A stretch of DNA of 64,000 nt from an uncultured Pseudoxanthomonas sp. (GCF_946886695.1 NZ_CAMPJD010000018.1:1-64000), one strand, 5' to 3'; positions 1 through 9,961 are shown, counted from the first letter of the stretch. Made by a program: numbers and translations. Notes: generated by a model from the sequence alone, not told the origin.

Positions 1-292
1 CGCCCTTGGACAGGTCGTCGTCGGCGACCACTTCGGCGGCGGCCCATTCCAGCGCTTCGCGCTCGGCGCGCTCGCGCTCGGCCTTCTCGACGCGGTCGAT
101 CAGGTCGTTGTCGATCCTGCGGGCGGCGATTTCACGCAGCGCCAGCACGGTGGGCTTGTCCTGGTGCTCGCTGTTGTCGATGGTCGGCTCCACGCCGTTC
201 GCCAACTGGCGAGCGCGCTTGGCAGCCATCGTGACCAGGTCGAAACGGTTATCGACGACTTCCAGGCAATCTTCAACGGTGATGCGGGCCAT
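1..292 (-). CDS. rpoZ: RNA polymerase omega subunit, 3' end cut by window
   Basis: Omega is the small core subunit of RNA polymerase that binds the beta-prime subunit and helps core assembly. The start at 292 gives [17 protein letters not shown], the typical family N-terminus, followed by the conserved KRARQLANG stretch and an Ala/Glu-rich C-terminal helix. Ninety-seven codons are visible, ending LSKG with no stop, and the family is about 99 residues, so only a few residues lie outside the window. It is downstream of gmk on the same strand, the usual gmk-rpoZ order, which suggests that spoT follows beyond the edge. A palindromic repeat separates it from gmk. Confidence 0.95.
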   Translation of the reverse strand, partial: MARITVEDCLEVVDNRFDLVTMAAKRARQLANGVEPTIDNSEHQDKPTVLALREIAARRIDNDLIDRVEKAERERAEREALEWAAAEVVADDDLSKG

Positions 293-410
293 GCGGGCTC
301 CCGGCAGCCTGTTGGCCGCCCAGTGAATGGGGAAAGGGCGGCGATTGTAGGCGGGCGGCCCAGGCAATGCAAGCCTTTCCTTGAAAATCAGCTAGTTAGC
401 GACAAATCCC

Positions 411-489
411 CTGCAGGAGGGACATCAGCCCCGACCAGCGGCCGACGAACACCATTGCCTTGCGATCGGGGCTGACGCCCCTCCTGCAG
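411..489. repeat. REP-type palindromic repeat (CTTCAGCCCC family)
   Basis: Two inverted arms lie between gmk and rpoZ. The left arm starts CTGCAGGAGGGACATCAGCC and the right arm ends CCCCTCCTGCAG; they pair over about 25 bases with two mismatches. The same core recurs at 24188-24246 and, as a single copy, at 36798-36821. It would fold as a long hairpin and could attenuate or process the gmk-rpoZ transcript. No protein is encoded here. The rest of the gap (293-410) shows nothing I can name. Confidence 0.75.
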
Positions 490-498
490 CTGGACCGC

Positions 499-1116
499 TT
501 ATTCGGCCAGAAGGGTGGCGATCAGGCCGGCGTGCCGGACATCCTGGGCCTCCCGGCGCAGTCGGCTGGCGGTGAAGATGGCGTGCATCTGCTCGACGGC
601 GGTCTCGAACACATCGTTGACGATCACGTAGTCGAATTCCGCGTAGTGCGACATCTCCTCGCGGGCGGCCGCCAGCCGGCGCCGGATGACCTCCTCGCTA
701 TCCTGTCCGCGCGCACGCATGCGCTGTTCCAGCGCGTCGCGCGATGGCGGCAGGATGAACACACTGACCGCGTCCGGCACCTTCTCGCGCACCTGGCGGG
801 CGCCCTGCCAGTCGATTTCCAGCAGCACGTCCTTGCCTGCCGCGAGCTGCGGCTCCACCGACTGGCGCGCGGTGCCCTTCCAGTCGCCATGCACCTCGGC
901 GTACTCGAAGAAGTCGCCTGCGCGGATCATCGCCTTGAACTCGTCGGCGCTGATGAAGTGGTAGTGCTGCGCATGCCGTTCACCGGGACGCGCGCCACGC
1001 GAAGTGAACGAGATCGACAGCGCGATATCCTCGTCCCGCGCCAGCACGGCGTTGACGATGCTGCTCTTGCCCGCTCCCGAGGGGGCCGCGACGATGTAGA
1101 GGGTTCCGCGCTTCAT
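499..1116 (-). CDS. gmk: Guanylate kinase
   Basis: Converts GMP and ATP to GDP and ADP in the cytoplasm, feeding GTP, dGTP and (p)ppGpp pools. The 205-residue protein opens [19 protein letters not shown] with the P-loop APSGAGKSS, followed by the GMP-binding region with [11 protein letters not shown] and HYHFIS, as in the family. Its ATG lies inside the stop of yicC (ATGA overlap at 1113-1116), so translation is probably coupled. The order yicC-gmk-rpoZ on one strand indicates one operon, though a palindromic repeat sits before rpoZ. Confidence 0.97.
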   Translation of the reverse strand: MKRGTLYIVAAPSGAGKSSIVNAVLARDEDIALSISFTSRGARPGERHAQHYHFISADEFKAMIRAGDFFEYAEVHGDWKGTARQSVEPQLAAGKDVLLEIDWQGARQVREKVPDAVSVFILPPSRDALEQRMRARGQDSEEVIRRRLAAAREEMSHYAEFDYVIVNDVFETAVEQMHAIFTASRLRREAQDVRHAGLIATLLAE

Positions 1117-1973
1117 TCGATGTTCTGCGCCTGTTCGCGGATCTGGTCGATCAGCACCTTCAGCTCCACGGCGATGTTGGTGGTGCGGACGTCGACCGAC
1201 TTGGAGCCGAGGGTGTTCGCTTCACGGTTGAATTCCTGCAACAGGAAGTCCAGCCGCCGACCCTGCGGTTCCTTCTGGGTGAAGACGCGGCGGATCTCCT
1301 TGATATGGCTGTCGAGGCGGTCGAGTTCCTCGTCCACGTCGAGCTTCTGCAACCACAGCACGAGTTCCTGCTCCAGCCGGCCCTGCTCCATGTTCTGCGC
1401 CACGTCGGCCAGGCGCAGTTCCAGCTTCTGCCGTTGCCCGGCGCGGATCTGCGGGATCAGGGTCCGTACCTCGGCCGCCAGCGCGGCAATGCCATCCACG
1501 CGCTCCAGGATCGCTGCCACCAGCTTGCCGCCCTCGCGTTCGCGCGCCGCGACGAACTGGTCAAGCACCGCGTCCAGCAAGGCCAGGGCCTCGGCCTGCA
1601 GCACATCCATGTCCACGCCCTTGCTCTGCAGCACGCCGGGGAACTGCAGCAGGTCGGTCAGATCGGTGCGCAGGTTGGGCAGGCGCGAGGACAGTTCCAG
1701 CGCGAGCTCAGACAGCTGTGCGATGACGCCGGGATTGATCTGCAGGGCACCCTCGCCTTCCGGCGCCCGCAGGCGCAGCGTCAGGTCCAGCTTGCCGCGC
1801 GAGACGCGCGAGGCCACCCGTTCGCGCAGGGCCGGTTCGAGCACGCGCAGTTCGTCCGGCAGGCGGACACCCAGTTCCAGGAAACGGTGGTTGACCGCGC
1901 GCAGTTCGGCGGCGAGCGACCCGCCCTCGGTGGCGCGCTCGGCAGTGGCGAACGCCGTCATGCTGCGGATCAT
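1113..1973 (-). CDS. yicC: YicC family endoribonuclease
   Basis: YicC-type proteins (YicC_N plus DUF1732 domains) are conserved in bacteria; the E. coli member has been described as an endoribonuclease acting on small RNAs. The chosen start gives MIRSMTAFA, the invariant family N-terminus; a start four codons upstream at 1985 gives the extra MGTC and is less likely. The C-terminal half carries the typical [13 protein letters not shown] segment and ends in a conserved-looking [14 protein letters not shown] helix. About 286 residues, normal length. It is first in an operon with gmk and rpoZ and divergent from rph, another RNA-processing enzyme. Confidence 0.92.
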   Translation of the reverse strand: MIRSMTAFATAERATEGGSLAAELRAVNHRFLELGVRLPDELRVLEPALRERVASRVSRGKLDLTLRLRAPEGEGALQINPGVIAQLSELALELSSRLPNLRTDLTDLLQFPGVLQSKGVDMDVLQAEALALLDAVLDQFVAAREREGGKLVAAILERVDGIAALAAEVRTLIPQIRAGQRQKLELRLADVAQNMEQGRLEQELVLWLQKLDVDEELDRLDSHIKEIRRVFTQKEPQGRRLDFLLQEFNREANTLGSKSVDVRTTNIAVELKVLIDQIREQAQNIE

Positions 1974-2102
1974 GCAGGTGCCCATCGGACCAGTGAGCGG
2001 CGCATCTTAGCAGCCCGCGTGGCGCGGACCGGGCACGGCGGGCCCAACCTGCCCGAATGGCACGGACTGCTAGACTTCGCGCCCCTCATCGCGGATGCCC
2101 CC

Positions 2103-2834
<732 letters not shown>

Positions 2835-2869
2835 CGTCGCTCCCACAACCGCCTCACTCGAATGCCGAT

Positions 2870-3259
2870 ATGCCACAGATCCTCAGCCTGATCACCCTGC
2901 TGGTCGACGACTACGACCTTGCCATCGCGCACTACTGTGGCGCGCTCGGCTTCGAGCTGCGCGAGGACACAGACCAGGGCCACAAGCGCTGGGTGCATGT
3001 CGCCCCGCCGGGCAGCACCGAAACCGGCCTGCTGCTGGCGGTCGCCAGCACCGACGAACAGCGCGCGCGCATCGGCGACCAGACCGGCGGGCGCGTGGGC
3101 TTCTTCCTGCAGACCGACGACTTCTGGCGCGACCATGCGCGCATGGTCGCCGCCGGCATCGAGTTCCTCGAAACCCCGCGCGAGGAAAGTTACGCCACCG
3201 TCGCGGTGTTCCGCGATGCGTACGGCAACCGCTGGGACTTGCTGCAACCCAAGGACTGA
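2870..3259 (+). CDS. VOC (glyoxalase/bleomycin-resistance fold) protein
   Basis: Small 129-residue protein of the vicinal oxygen chelate fold, a metal-binding scaffold used by glyoxalase I, dioxygenases and drug-binding proteins. It shows the two beta-alpha-beta-beta-beta halves: SLITLLVDDYDLAIAHYCGALGF at the front (within the first 26 residues) and a C-terminal VFRDAYGNRWDLLQ strand, the usual VOC ending. The substrate cannot be told from sequence. It sits 35 bases after rph and 6 bases before rdgB on the same strand, so it is probably co-transcribed with housekeeping genes. Confidence 0.85.
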   Translation: MPQILSLITLLVDDYDLAIAHYCGALGFELREDTDQGHKRWVHVAPPGSTETGLLLAVASTDEQRARIGDQTGGRVGFFLQTDDFWRDHARMVAAGIEFLETPREESYATVAVFRDAYGNRWDLLQPKD

Positions 3260-3265
3260 TCCGAC

Positions 3266-3859
3266 ATGAAGCTCGTTCTCGCCTCCTCCAACCACGGCAA
3301 GCTGGAAGAACTGCGCAGCCTGCTGGCCGATACCGGCATCGAACTGATCGCACAGTCCGACCTGGGCGTGGAGGATGCCGACGAAACCGGCGCCACGTTC
3401 ATCGAGAACGCCCTGATCAAGGCGCGCCATGCCAGCCTGCAGACCGGGCTACCCGCACTGGCCGATGATTCAGGCATCTGCGTGGACACGCTGAACGGTG
3501 CGCCCGGCCTGTATTCGGCACGCTACGCCGGCGAACACGGCCATGCCGACCGCAACATCGACAAGTTGCTGGACGCCCTGAAGGACACGCCTGGCGAACA
3601 ACGGGGCGCGCACTTCTATTGCGTCCTGGTGCTGCTGCGCCATGCACACGATCCGCAACCGCTGATCGTCGAAGGCGAGTGGCAGGGCCGCATCCTGCTT
3701 GAGCGTCGCGGCACCGGCGGACATGGCTATGACCCGGTGTTCTTCGACCCGCAGTTCGGCCAGTCGGCGGCGGAAATGCCGCTGGATGCCAAGAACCGCA
3801 TCAGCCATCGCGGCAAGGCGCTGGCCGGATTGAAGCAGCGGCTGCAGGCGCTCCTGTAG
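3266..3859 (+). CDS. rdgB: XTP/dITP diphosphatase (non-canonical purine NTP pyrophosphatase)
   Basis: Hydrolyses dITP, ITP and XTP to monophosphates and PPi, removing deaminated purines before they enter DNA or RNA. The 197-residue product opens MKLVLASSNHGKLEELRSLL with the family SSNHGK substrate loop, and carries LADDSGICVDTLNGAPGLYSAR and the GHGYDPVFF loop typical of the HAM1/RdgB family. Normal length. It follows the VOC gene by six bases, and hemW lies downstream beyond a palindromic intergenic region, an order common in proteobacteria. Confidence 0.96.
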   Translation: MKLVLASSNHGKLEELRSLLADTGIELIAQSDLGVEDADETGATFIENALIKARHASLQTGLPALADDSGICVDTLNGAPGLYSARYAGEHGHADRNIDKLLDALKDTPGEQRGAHFYCVLVLLRHAHDPQPLIVEGEWQGRILLERRGTGGHGYDPVFFDPQFGQSAAEMPLDAKNRISHRGKALAGLKQRLQALL

Positions 3860-3861
3860 GC

Positions 3862-3990
3862 GCGCCCTTCATGCCCCGACGGGGTATTCATGCCCCCACG
3901 GGATACATCGGGGTGGTGTGCTCCCCTACGGCCACGCAAGAAGGCATCGCGGGCATGTACCCCATGCGGGGCACAAAACCCGCTCCTACA
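3862..3990. repeat. Palindrome-rich intergenic region, third REP-like family
   Basis: The rdgB-hemW gap carries several short dyads: ATGCCCCGACGGGGTAT near 3881, and GTACCCCATGCGGGGCAC near 3957-3974, before CCGCTCCTACAAT. Read on the minus strand the right end begins TGTAGGAGCGGG, the same TGTAGGAG terminus as the other repeats here, so I group it with them as a divergent member. The terminal TACAAT, a few bases before the hemW ATG, resembles a -10 box, but I cannot assign a -35. Confidence 0.5.
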
Positions 3991-3998
3991 ATAGACCC

Positions 3999-5153
3999 AT
4001 GCTGATCCCGCCTCCCCTGTCGCTGTACGTCCACATGCCGTGGTGCGTGCGCAAATGCCCGTACTGCGATTTCAACTCGCACCAGGGCAAGGGCGAGCTG
4101 CCGTTCGATGCCTATGTCGACGCATTGCTGCGCGACCTGGACCACGACCTGCCGCTGGTCTGGGGGCGCACGGTGCACAGCGTCTTTTTCGGTGGCGGCA
4201 CGCCCAGCCTGTTCCCGCCGGAGGCCATCGACCGCTTCCTGCAGGCCGCGAGCAGCCGGCTGCGTTTCGCACCGGGGCTGGAAGTGACGCTGGAGACCAA
4301 TCCCGGCACTGCCGAGCATGGCCGTTTCGAGAGCTACCGCGCGGCCGGCGTGAACCGCATCAGCTTCGGCATCCAGAGCTTCGACGACGGCAGCCTGGAG
4401 AAGCTCGGCCGCATCCACGACAGCCGCGAGGCCGAGCAGGCCGTGAAGCTGGCGCAGGATGCCGGCTTCGACAACCTCAACCTCGACCTGATGTACGCCC
4501 TGCCCGGCCAGACCCTGACCATGGCCGAACATGACCTGCAGCGCGCCTTCGCGCTGCGACCCGCGCACATCTCCCACTACCAGCTGACGCTGGAGCCGAA
4601 CACGGTGTTCTTCTCGCGGCCGCCCCAGGGCATACCCGACGACGACCACGCCTGGGACATGCAGGAACACTGCCAGGCGCTGCTTGCCGATGCCGGCTAT
4701 GGCCACTACGAGGTCAGCGCCTACGCGCAACCGGGCCGTCGCTGCGCGCACAACATGAACTACTGGCGTTACGGCGATTACATAGGCATCGGCGCCGGCG
4801 CGCACGGCAAGATCACCGTGGGCGCCACCGCGCAGATCCTGCGTCGCTGGAAGGTCAAGCACCCCACGAGCTACCTGGCGACCGCGGGCACGCCGCAGGC
4901 CATCGGCGGTGATGACGACATCACGCCGGAGCGCCGTCCGTTCGAGTTCATGCTCAATGCACTGCGGCTGCAGGAAGGCTTTGCGCTGGCGGATTTCACC
5001 GCCACCACCGGACTGCCCGTGGCAACGATCGAGGCGGCGCTGGAACAGGCCCGGCGGCATGGCTGGCTCGACCTGTCCGACACCCACGTTCAGCCCACGG
5101 CCCTGGGCCGCCGGTTCACCAACGACGTGATCGAACTGTTCCTCGACACATGA
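3999..5153 (+). CDS. hemW: HemW, radical SAM heme chaperone (coproporphyrinogen oxidase-like)
   Basis: Cytoplasmic radical SAM protein of the HemN family; HemW members bind heme and are thought to deliver it rather than oxidise coproporphyrinogen. The ATG at 3999 gives MLIPPPLSLYVHMPWCVRKC, with the [4Fe-4S] motif CX3CX2C in CVRKCPYC. FGGGTPSLF, ETNPGT, RISFGIQSF and HNMNYW are family signatures. About 384 residues, the HemW size and shorter than HemN (about 450). The open frame extends upstream to 3918, but that segment encodes no recognisable sequence and lies in the repeat region. Confidence 0.92.
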   Translation: MLIPPPLSLYVHMPWCVRKCPYCDFNSHQGKGELPFDAYVDALLRDLDHDLPLVWGRTVHSVFFGGGTPSLFPPEAIDRFLQAASSRLRFAPGLEVTLETNPGTAEHGRFESYRAAGVNRISFGIQSFDDGSLEKLGRIHDSREAEQAVKLAQDAGFDNLNLDLMYALPGQTLTMAEHDLQRAFALRPAHISHYQLTLEPNTVFFSRPPQGIPDDDHAWDMQEHCQALLADAGYGHYEVSAYAQPGRRCAHNMNYWRYGDYIGIGAGAHGKITVGATAQILRRWKVKHPTSYLATAGTPQAIGGDDDITPERRPFEFMLNALRLQEGFALADFTATTGLPVATIEAALEQARRHGWLDLSDTHVQPTALGRRFTNDVIELFLDT

Positions 5154-5243
5154 ATCCCACGTCCTCTCCGCGTGGCGACGGATGGATGCGCAGGCAACGC
5201 CGGGTGTGATAATGATGGGGCTACAGGGGAGTCCACTGCACCG

Positions 5244-7766
5244 ATGACCGCGCCACGATCTCCTTCGCCTGCCGCCGCGCCGACCGCCATCGCATCGGCC
5301 GCGCTGCCGCCACGCGTGCGCCGCGTGCTGCAGAACCTGTTCGACCACATCTCGCCGGACTTCATCACCGCGCTGAACGCGATGCTGGTGGAGTTTGAGC
5401 AGCAATTGTTCAAACAGGCCGAACAGGCCCGCAGCAACCACCTCCAGACCCAGATCTTCGTCGACCTGCGCGCGCTGCAGAAGCACCGGACCGAACTGGT
5501 GCCGCACTACATGTTCGGCCTTGAGGGTGAACTGGCGGGCATCCGCATGCCGCGCACCGTTGCGGACGCTTCGACGGTGACGCGTCTGGACTACCAGACG
5601 TTGACACTGGTGGAAGATGCGACGATGGACCAGGAAATCGTGCTGCGCGAAGTCGCGCGCCGGCACGAGCAGCGTGGCAACGCACAGATCCTGATGCTCG
5701 GACAGCGCTTCGGCGTGCTCGCGCGTGCCCCGGCCTACGACGCCGACACCCTGCCGCTCGGACCGAACCGCCTCTGCCATGTACTGAAGGAGGCCGCGAA
5801 CTGCCTGGAATTGTCGCTGGACGCACAACTCGTGCTGTACCGCACGTTCGACCACAAGGTGATGCTTAACTACAGCGAGTGGGCCAGCACCGTGAACCAG
5901 TTCCTGTCACGCGAGGGCATCCTGCCCGGACTGGTCTACATGCCGCGCCGGGGCCGCGCGCAGGACGCGATCCGCCGGCATCCGCTCGACGAGGGCAGCA
6001 CCGCACCGCGCCCGATGACCGCCTGGCAGGGCCAGGCAGGCGCGTCGCACTGGGCCACGTTGACGCCCGACCAGTTGCAGGCCGTCGCTGGCGCCATGAC
6101 CGACGGCAAGGCCCCCGAACCCGGCCATGGCGCGTCACCGCCATCGGCACCCTCGGGCGCTGCCGCACCCGCGACCGGGGATGCGGCGCCCCCCGCGGAG
6201 GGCACCGCGGGTTCGTTTGAAGTGCTGCAGAAGCTGCTCGCCATCCGTCGCGGCGGCCTGCAGGCCGATGCCCATGCCCTCGCTGCCTCGGGCGGGCACG
6301 ACGGGCATGGCAGCCTTGGCGGCCACGGGGGACAGGAAGGCCAGGGAGGACCGGGGTCCCCGGGTCAAGGCGACCGCCAGGGCGGCGCCCCGACGGGTGA
6401 TGGTGGCCCGGGCACGGGCACCGACGCACCGGCCGCCCCCACCCACCGGTTGCTGCCTACGCCCGATGTGTTGAACACGTTGCAGGCGCTGCAGGCAGCG
6501 CCCCTGCCGCCGCGTACGCCCGACCAGCCGCGCCGCACCGTGGCCGACCTGCAGCAGACCATGCTGGCGGAAGTGCGTGCCAAGCACGGCGCCAATGCCA
6601 CTCTGGCGAGCGCGGATTCGGACACCTTCGAGCTGCTGGACCTGCTCTACAACGAGATCGAACGCGAAGTGCAGCACGACGCGCCCGCCGCCGACATGCT
6701 GGTGCGGCTGCAGGTACCCGTCGTGCAGGCCGCACTGCGCGACCGCAACTTCTTCCTGCGTGCGCAGCATCCGGCGCGCGACCTGCTCAACACGGTGGCC
6801 GAATCCGGTGCCACCTGGCTGGGCGACGAGGACGTGGATCCGCAGCTGGTGCAGAAACTGCATCGCGCGGTCGAGGCGGTGGTCGAGACCTACGAAGGCG
6901 ACGAAGCCGTCTTCGAGGACGCCAACCGCGACGTCCAGCAGCACCTGCAGGCCGCCGCGCGCAAGGCCGAACTGGCCGAGCGCCGGCAGATCGAGGCCGC
7001 ACGCGGCAAGGACCGGCTGGAAGTCGCCAAGCAGCGCGCTGCGGAAACCATCGAATCCGCGATGGCCGAGGCCAAGCCGCAGAAATTCGTGCAGGCCCTG
7101 CTCAGCCAAGCCTGGGCCGATGTGCTAACGCTCACGCAGCTGCGCAACGGCGAATCGTCGAGCGAGTGGACCGACCAGCTGCAGACCACGCTGGAGATCG
7201 TCGCCGCCACCACCACCTCGCAGGAACCGAGCCCCGCGCTGGCCGACAAGATCGAGAAATCGCTGGTACAGGTGGGCTACCACGAAGACGAAGCGGCCGC
7301 GATCGCGCGTCGCCTGTCGAGTGCCGAGGAAGACGAAACGACCTCGCGCACCGAGTTGACCGCGCGCCTCAAGGCACGTGCACGACTGGGTGGCCAGGGT
7401 GAGGTCAAGAAGAAGCCGGCGCAGCCGCGCACGCCGCAGGAACAGGAGTGCTACGACTACCTGCGCACGCTGCCGTTCGGCACGTGGTTCGAATTCACCC
7501 GCAACCAGCAGGGCGACCTGCAGCGCCAGCGCCTGTCATGGTTCAGCCCGGTCACCGGCAATGCACTGTTCGTCAACCAGCGCGGCCAGCGCGTGGGCGA
7601 GCACTCGCTGGACACGCTCGCGCACCTGATGGCCAAGGGCCAGGCGCAGGTGGTGACCGAAGACCGCGGCCGCCTGATCGACCGCGCATGGAACGCCACC
7701 CTCAGTGCGTTGCGCAGCCTCACTGGCCGCCGCGGCGAAACCGAAGCCGCAGGAGACGCCGCATGA
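5244..7766 (+). CDS. DUF1631 family protein with PilZ-like C-terminus
   Basis: Large (about 840-residue) protein of the DUF1631 family, whose function is not established. The start at 5244 gives MTAPRSPSPAAAP. The N-terminal two-thirds contain the helical DUF1631 core (for example DHISPDFITALNAMLVEFEQ); a Gly/His/Gln-rich low-complexity linker lies at about residues 345-400; a charged coiled-coil stretch follows at about 560-610; and the end (GTWFEFTRNQQGDLQRQRLSW to LIDRAW) resembles a PilZ-like beta domain. Its stop overlaps the next gene, a PilZ protein, as ATGA, so the two are probably translated together and may act in c-di-GMP-linked signalling. That last link is inference. Confidence 0.85.
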   Translation: MTAPRSPSPAAAPTAIASAALPPRVRRVLQNLFDHISPDFITALNAMLVEFEQQLFKQAEQARSNHLQTQIFVDLRALQKHRTELVPHYMFGLEGELAGIRMPRTVADASTVTRLDYQTLTLVEDATMDQEIVLREVARRHEQRGNAQILMLGQRFGVLARAPAYDADTLPLGPNRLCHVLKEAANCLELSLDAQLVLYRTFDHKVMLNYSEWASTVNQFLSREGILPGLVYMPRRGRAQDAIRRHPLDEGSTAPRPMTAWQGQAGASHWATLTPDQLQAVAGAMTDGKAPEPGHGASPPSAPSGAAAPATGDAAPPAEGTAGSFEVLQKLLAIRRGGLQADAHALAASGGHDGHGSLGGHGGQEGQGGPGSPGQGDRQGGAPTGDGGPGTGTDAPAAPTHRLLPTPDVLNTLQALQAAPLPPRTPDQPRRTVADLQQTMLAEVRAKHGANATLASADSDTFELLDLLYNEIEREVQHDAPAADMLVRLQVPVVQAALRDRNFFLRAQHPARDLLNTVAESGATWLGDEDVDPQLVQKLHRAVEAVVETYEGDEAVFEDANRDVQQHLQAAARKAELAERRQIEAARGKDRLEVAKQRAAETIESAMAEAKPQKFVQALLSQAWADVLTLTQLRNGESSSEWTDQLQTTLEIVAATTTSQEPSPALADKIEKSLVQVGYHEDEAAAIARRLSSAEEDETTSRTELTARLKARARLGGQGEVKKKPAQPRTPQEQECYDYLRTLPFGTWFEFTRNQQGDLQRQRLSWFSPVTGNALFVNQRGQRVGEHSLDTLAHLMAKGQAQVVTEDRGRLIDRAWNATLSALRSLTGRRGETEAAGDAA

Positions 7767-8110
7767 TGCGCGAGTTCCGCCGTGCACGCCGACGCAGCGT
7801 GCCCAAGCCCGTCCCCGTGTTCGACCTGATGACCGAGCAGGTCATCGGCCGCCTGGGCAACCTGTCCGAGTCGGGCATGTTGCTGGTCGCCACCGAACCG
7901 GTGGTGGAAGATGCGCTGTACCAGTTGCGCTTCCATCTTCGCGATGAGCGCGGGCAGGACGTGCCGATCGACGTGGGCGCGCACCTGCTGTGGTCCGCGC
8001 AGGCCAACACGCCCGGGCAGGCCTTCGCCGGCCTGCGCTTCCTGACCATCGACCGCGAGCCGCTGGAGCGCCTGCGCCAGTGGGTCAACGCCGGGCCGGA
8101 AGCCGAGTAG
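7763..8110 (+). CDS. PilZ domain protein, probable c-di-GMP receptor
   Basis: A 115-residue single-domain PilZ protein. The two c-di-GMP contact motifs are present: RXXXR at residues 6-10 in the Arg-rich N-terminus, and N33-x-S35-x-x-G38 in NLSESG. This predicts true ligand binding rather than a degenerate PilZ. The ATG overlaps the stop of the DUF1631 gene (ATGA at 7763-7766). The window also encodes a GGDEF-EAL enzyme near 15 kb that could set the local c-di-GMP level; a functional link is only inferred. Confidence 0.88.
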   Translation: MMREFRRARRRSVPKPVPVFDLMTEQVIGRLGNLSESGMLLVATEPVVEDALYQLRFHLRDERGQDVPIDVGAHLLWSAQANTPGQAFAGLRFLTIDREPLERLRQWVNAGPEAE

Positions 8111-8150
8111 GACCCACGCCACGGCCTGCGCGGGCCGGATGCGGCAAAAT

Positions 8151-8174
8151 GGCGGCTCTTTCGCACGAGCCGCC
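8151..8174 (+). promoter_or_regulatory. Hairpin just before the pepQ start
   Basis: GGCGGCTC at 8151-8158 pairs perfectly with GAGCCGCC at 8167-8174 around an 8-base loop, three bases before the pepQ ATG. It would cover the ribosome-binding region and could damp initiation. No effector is suggested by the sequence. Confidence 0.35.
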
Positions 8175-8177
8175 GCC

Positions 8178-9533
8178 ATGAACGCCCCCGCCTCCTTCGA
8201 CACCGACCTCGTCCCGCTCTACGCCGACCACCTGGCGACGATGAAGCGGCGCGCGGACGAAGCCCTGGCGCGCGGCGGCTTCGATCACCTGGTCGTGCCC
8301 AGTGGTACGCAGCACTGGCAGGTCTTCGACGACCGCGACTATCCGTACGCGGTCAACCCGCAGTTCAAGGCCTGGCTGCCGCTGACGCGCGTGCCGTACA
8401 GCTGGCTGGTGTACACGCCGGGCGAACGCCCGAAGGTGATCTTCTACCAGCCGTTCGATTACTGGCACGTGGTGCCGGACGCACCCAGCGGCTGGTGGGT
8501 GGACCACTTCGACATCCACATCATCCGCAAGCCCGACGAAGCCCTCGCCCTGCTGCCGCTCGCCGCGCGCAGCGCGATCCTTGGCGAGCCGCAGAGCGCG
8601 CTGGGCGCAGCTCCCGGCCAGCATTACGCACCAAACAATCCCGAGCCGGTCATCCAGTACCTGGAGTACCAGCGCTCCTACAAGACGCCGTACGAGATCA
8701 CCCTGATGCGCCAGGCGCAGCGCCTGGCCGTGCGCGGCCATCGCGCCGCCGAGGCGGCGTTCCGCGCAGGCCAGGGCGAGTTCGGCATCCACATGGCCTA
8801 CTGCGCCGCGGTGGGGCAGGACGCCAACGAGCTGCCGTACAACAACATCATCGGCTTGAACGAACACGCCGCCGTGCTGCACTACACCGAGCTGCAGCGC
8901 GTCGCGCCCGACCCGTTGCGCAGCTTCCTGATCGATGCTGGCGCGAGTTTCCACGGCTATGCCAGCGACATCACCCGCACGCACGCCTACGACACCGGCA
9001 GCGAGTTCCAGGCGATGATCGATGCGGTTGACGCCGCGCAGCAGGCGATGTGCGCCGGCGTGCGCAGCGGCGTGGACTACAGGCAGCTGCACGTGGATGC
9101 GCACCTCACCCTGATGGGCATCCTGAAGGACTTCGGCGTGATCACCGTGTCACCGGAAGCCGCCGTGGCCACCGGCGTGAGCGCGGCGTTCTTCCCGCAC
9201 GGCCTGGGCCACCCCATCGGCCTGCAGGTGCACGATGTGGCCGGCTTCGCCGCCAGCGACCGCGGTGGCCGCATCGAACGCCCCGCCGGCCATCCCTACC
9301 TGCGCATGACCCGCGTGCTGGAACCCGGCATGGTGGTGACCATCGAACCAGGCCTGTACTTCATCGATCTTCTGCTTGAAGAGGTGAGGGAGAACGGCCA
9401 CGCCGCCAGCGTGGACTGGTCGCGCGTGGATGCGTTCCGCCCGTACGGCGGCATCCGCATCGAGGACGAGGTGCTATGCACGGAGGGCGACGCGGACAAC
9501 CTGACGCGGCCGGCGTTTGCGGAGGCGGGCTGA
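8178..9533 (+). CDS. pepQ: Xaa-Pro dipeptidase (prolidase)
   Basis: Dinuclear-metal dipeptidase of peptidase family M24 that cleaves X-Pro dipeptides in the cytoplasm; PepQ enzymes also hydrolyse organophosphate esters. The ATG at 8178 gives MNAPASFDTDLVPLYADH, typical of gammaproteobacterial PepQ. Metal ligands are visible: D253 and D264 in LIDAGASFHGYASDITRT, the His in HGLGHPIGLQVHD, and Glu residues in VVTIEPGLYF and GGIRIEDEV. The 451 residues match the family. A second M24 enzyme, pepP, lies about 3.4 kb downstream on the other strand. Confidence 0.95.
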   Translation: MNAPASFDTDLVPLYADHLATMKRRADEALARGGFDHLVVPSGTQHWQVFDDRDYPYAVNPQFKAWLPLTRVPYSWLVYTPGERPKVIFYQPFDYWHVVPDAPSGWWVDHFDIHIIRKPDEALALLPLAARSAILGEPQSALGAAPGQHYAPNNPEPVIQYLEYQRSYKTPYEITLMRQAQRLAVRGHRAAEAAFRAGQGEFGIHMAYCAAVGQDANELPYNNIIGLNEHAAVLHYTELQRVAPDPLRSFLIDAGASFHGYASDITRTHAYDTGSEFQAMIDAVDAAQQAMCAGVRSGVDYRQLHVDAHLTLMGILKDFGVITVSPEAAVATGVSAAFFPHGLGHPIGLQVHDVAGFAASDRGGRIERPAGHPYLRMTRVLEPGMVVTIEPGLYFIDLLLEEVRENGHAASVDWSRVDAFRPYGGIRIEDEVLCTEGDADNLTRPAFAEAG

Positions 9534-9627
9534 GCCTGCGGATAGGCAGCTGTTTGACGGCGCTACGGCGCGGTCACAGAATCACGCTGTCCATGCGGAG
9601 TGGGCATGCCGCAAGGGAACCGAACGC

Positions 9628-9960
9628 ATGATGTTCATGATCGGCCAGGGCGAACGCGTGGTGGTGGTGGGCGGACCGGAACCGCAACACTGCCCCCGCT
9701 GCGACGAGATGCGCGATTTCGAGCCGCAGCTCGCCTACAAGTACGGCGACTTCGATCTGCTGTTCGGCTTCGTCTACGGCCGGCGTTACCAACTCGCCTG
9801 CCCCGAATGCCGCCATGGCTGGCGACTGGACCGGCGGCAAGCCGAGCAGCTCTACGGCAAGCCAGCGATCCCGTTCCGCCTCCGGTTCGGTTTCATCATC
9901 CTGCTGGGGCTCTTCGCCGCGCTCGGTGCGGCCTACCTTGCGACCCCGCCGGTGACCTGA
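9628..9960 (+). CDS. Zinc-ribbon membrane protein, unknown function
   Basis: A 110-residue protein starting MMFMIGQGE. It has two CXXC pairs, CPRC and CPEC about 45 residues apart, predicted to form a zinc ribbon, and a C-terminal hydrophobic segment (FRLRFGFIILLGLFAALGAAY) that should span or anchor to the membrane. I do not recognise a named family. The next gene starts two bases after its stop, and this gene opens a run of small closely packed genes to 11836. Start choice between 9628 and 9631 is open. Confidence 0.72.
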   Translation: MMFMIGQGERVVVVGGPEPQHCPRCDEMRDFEPQLAYKYGDFDLLFGFVYGRRYQLACPECRHGWRLDRRQAEQLYGKPAIPFRLRFGFIILLGLFAALGAAYLATPPVT

Positions 9961-9961
9961 C

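Noticed and set aside
411..489. Possible CRISPR-like repeats in gene gaps
   Set aside because: Palindromes occur as single pairs with irregular spacing and no evenly spaced short spacers; they are REP-type, and no cas gene is nearby.
460..2010. Plus-strand frame opposite gmk and yicC
   Set aside because: Ser/Arg-rich low-complexity translation; gmk and yicC on the other strand have strong family motifs.
3888..5855. Long minus-strand open frame (about 655 codons) across hemW and the DUF1631 start
   Set aside because: It is the reverse of genes with clear motifs. High GC with a G/C third codon position leaves the antisense frame free of stops, and its translation has Ala/Gly/Arg/His-rich composition with no recognisable domain.
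6288..6430. Gly/His/Gln-rich stretch in the DUF1631 gene as a tandem DNA repeat
   Set aside because: The bases do not form an exact repeat unit; it is a low-complexity protein linker.
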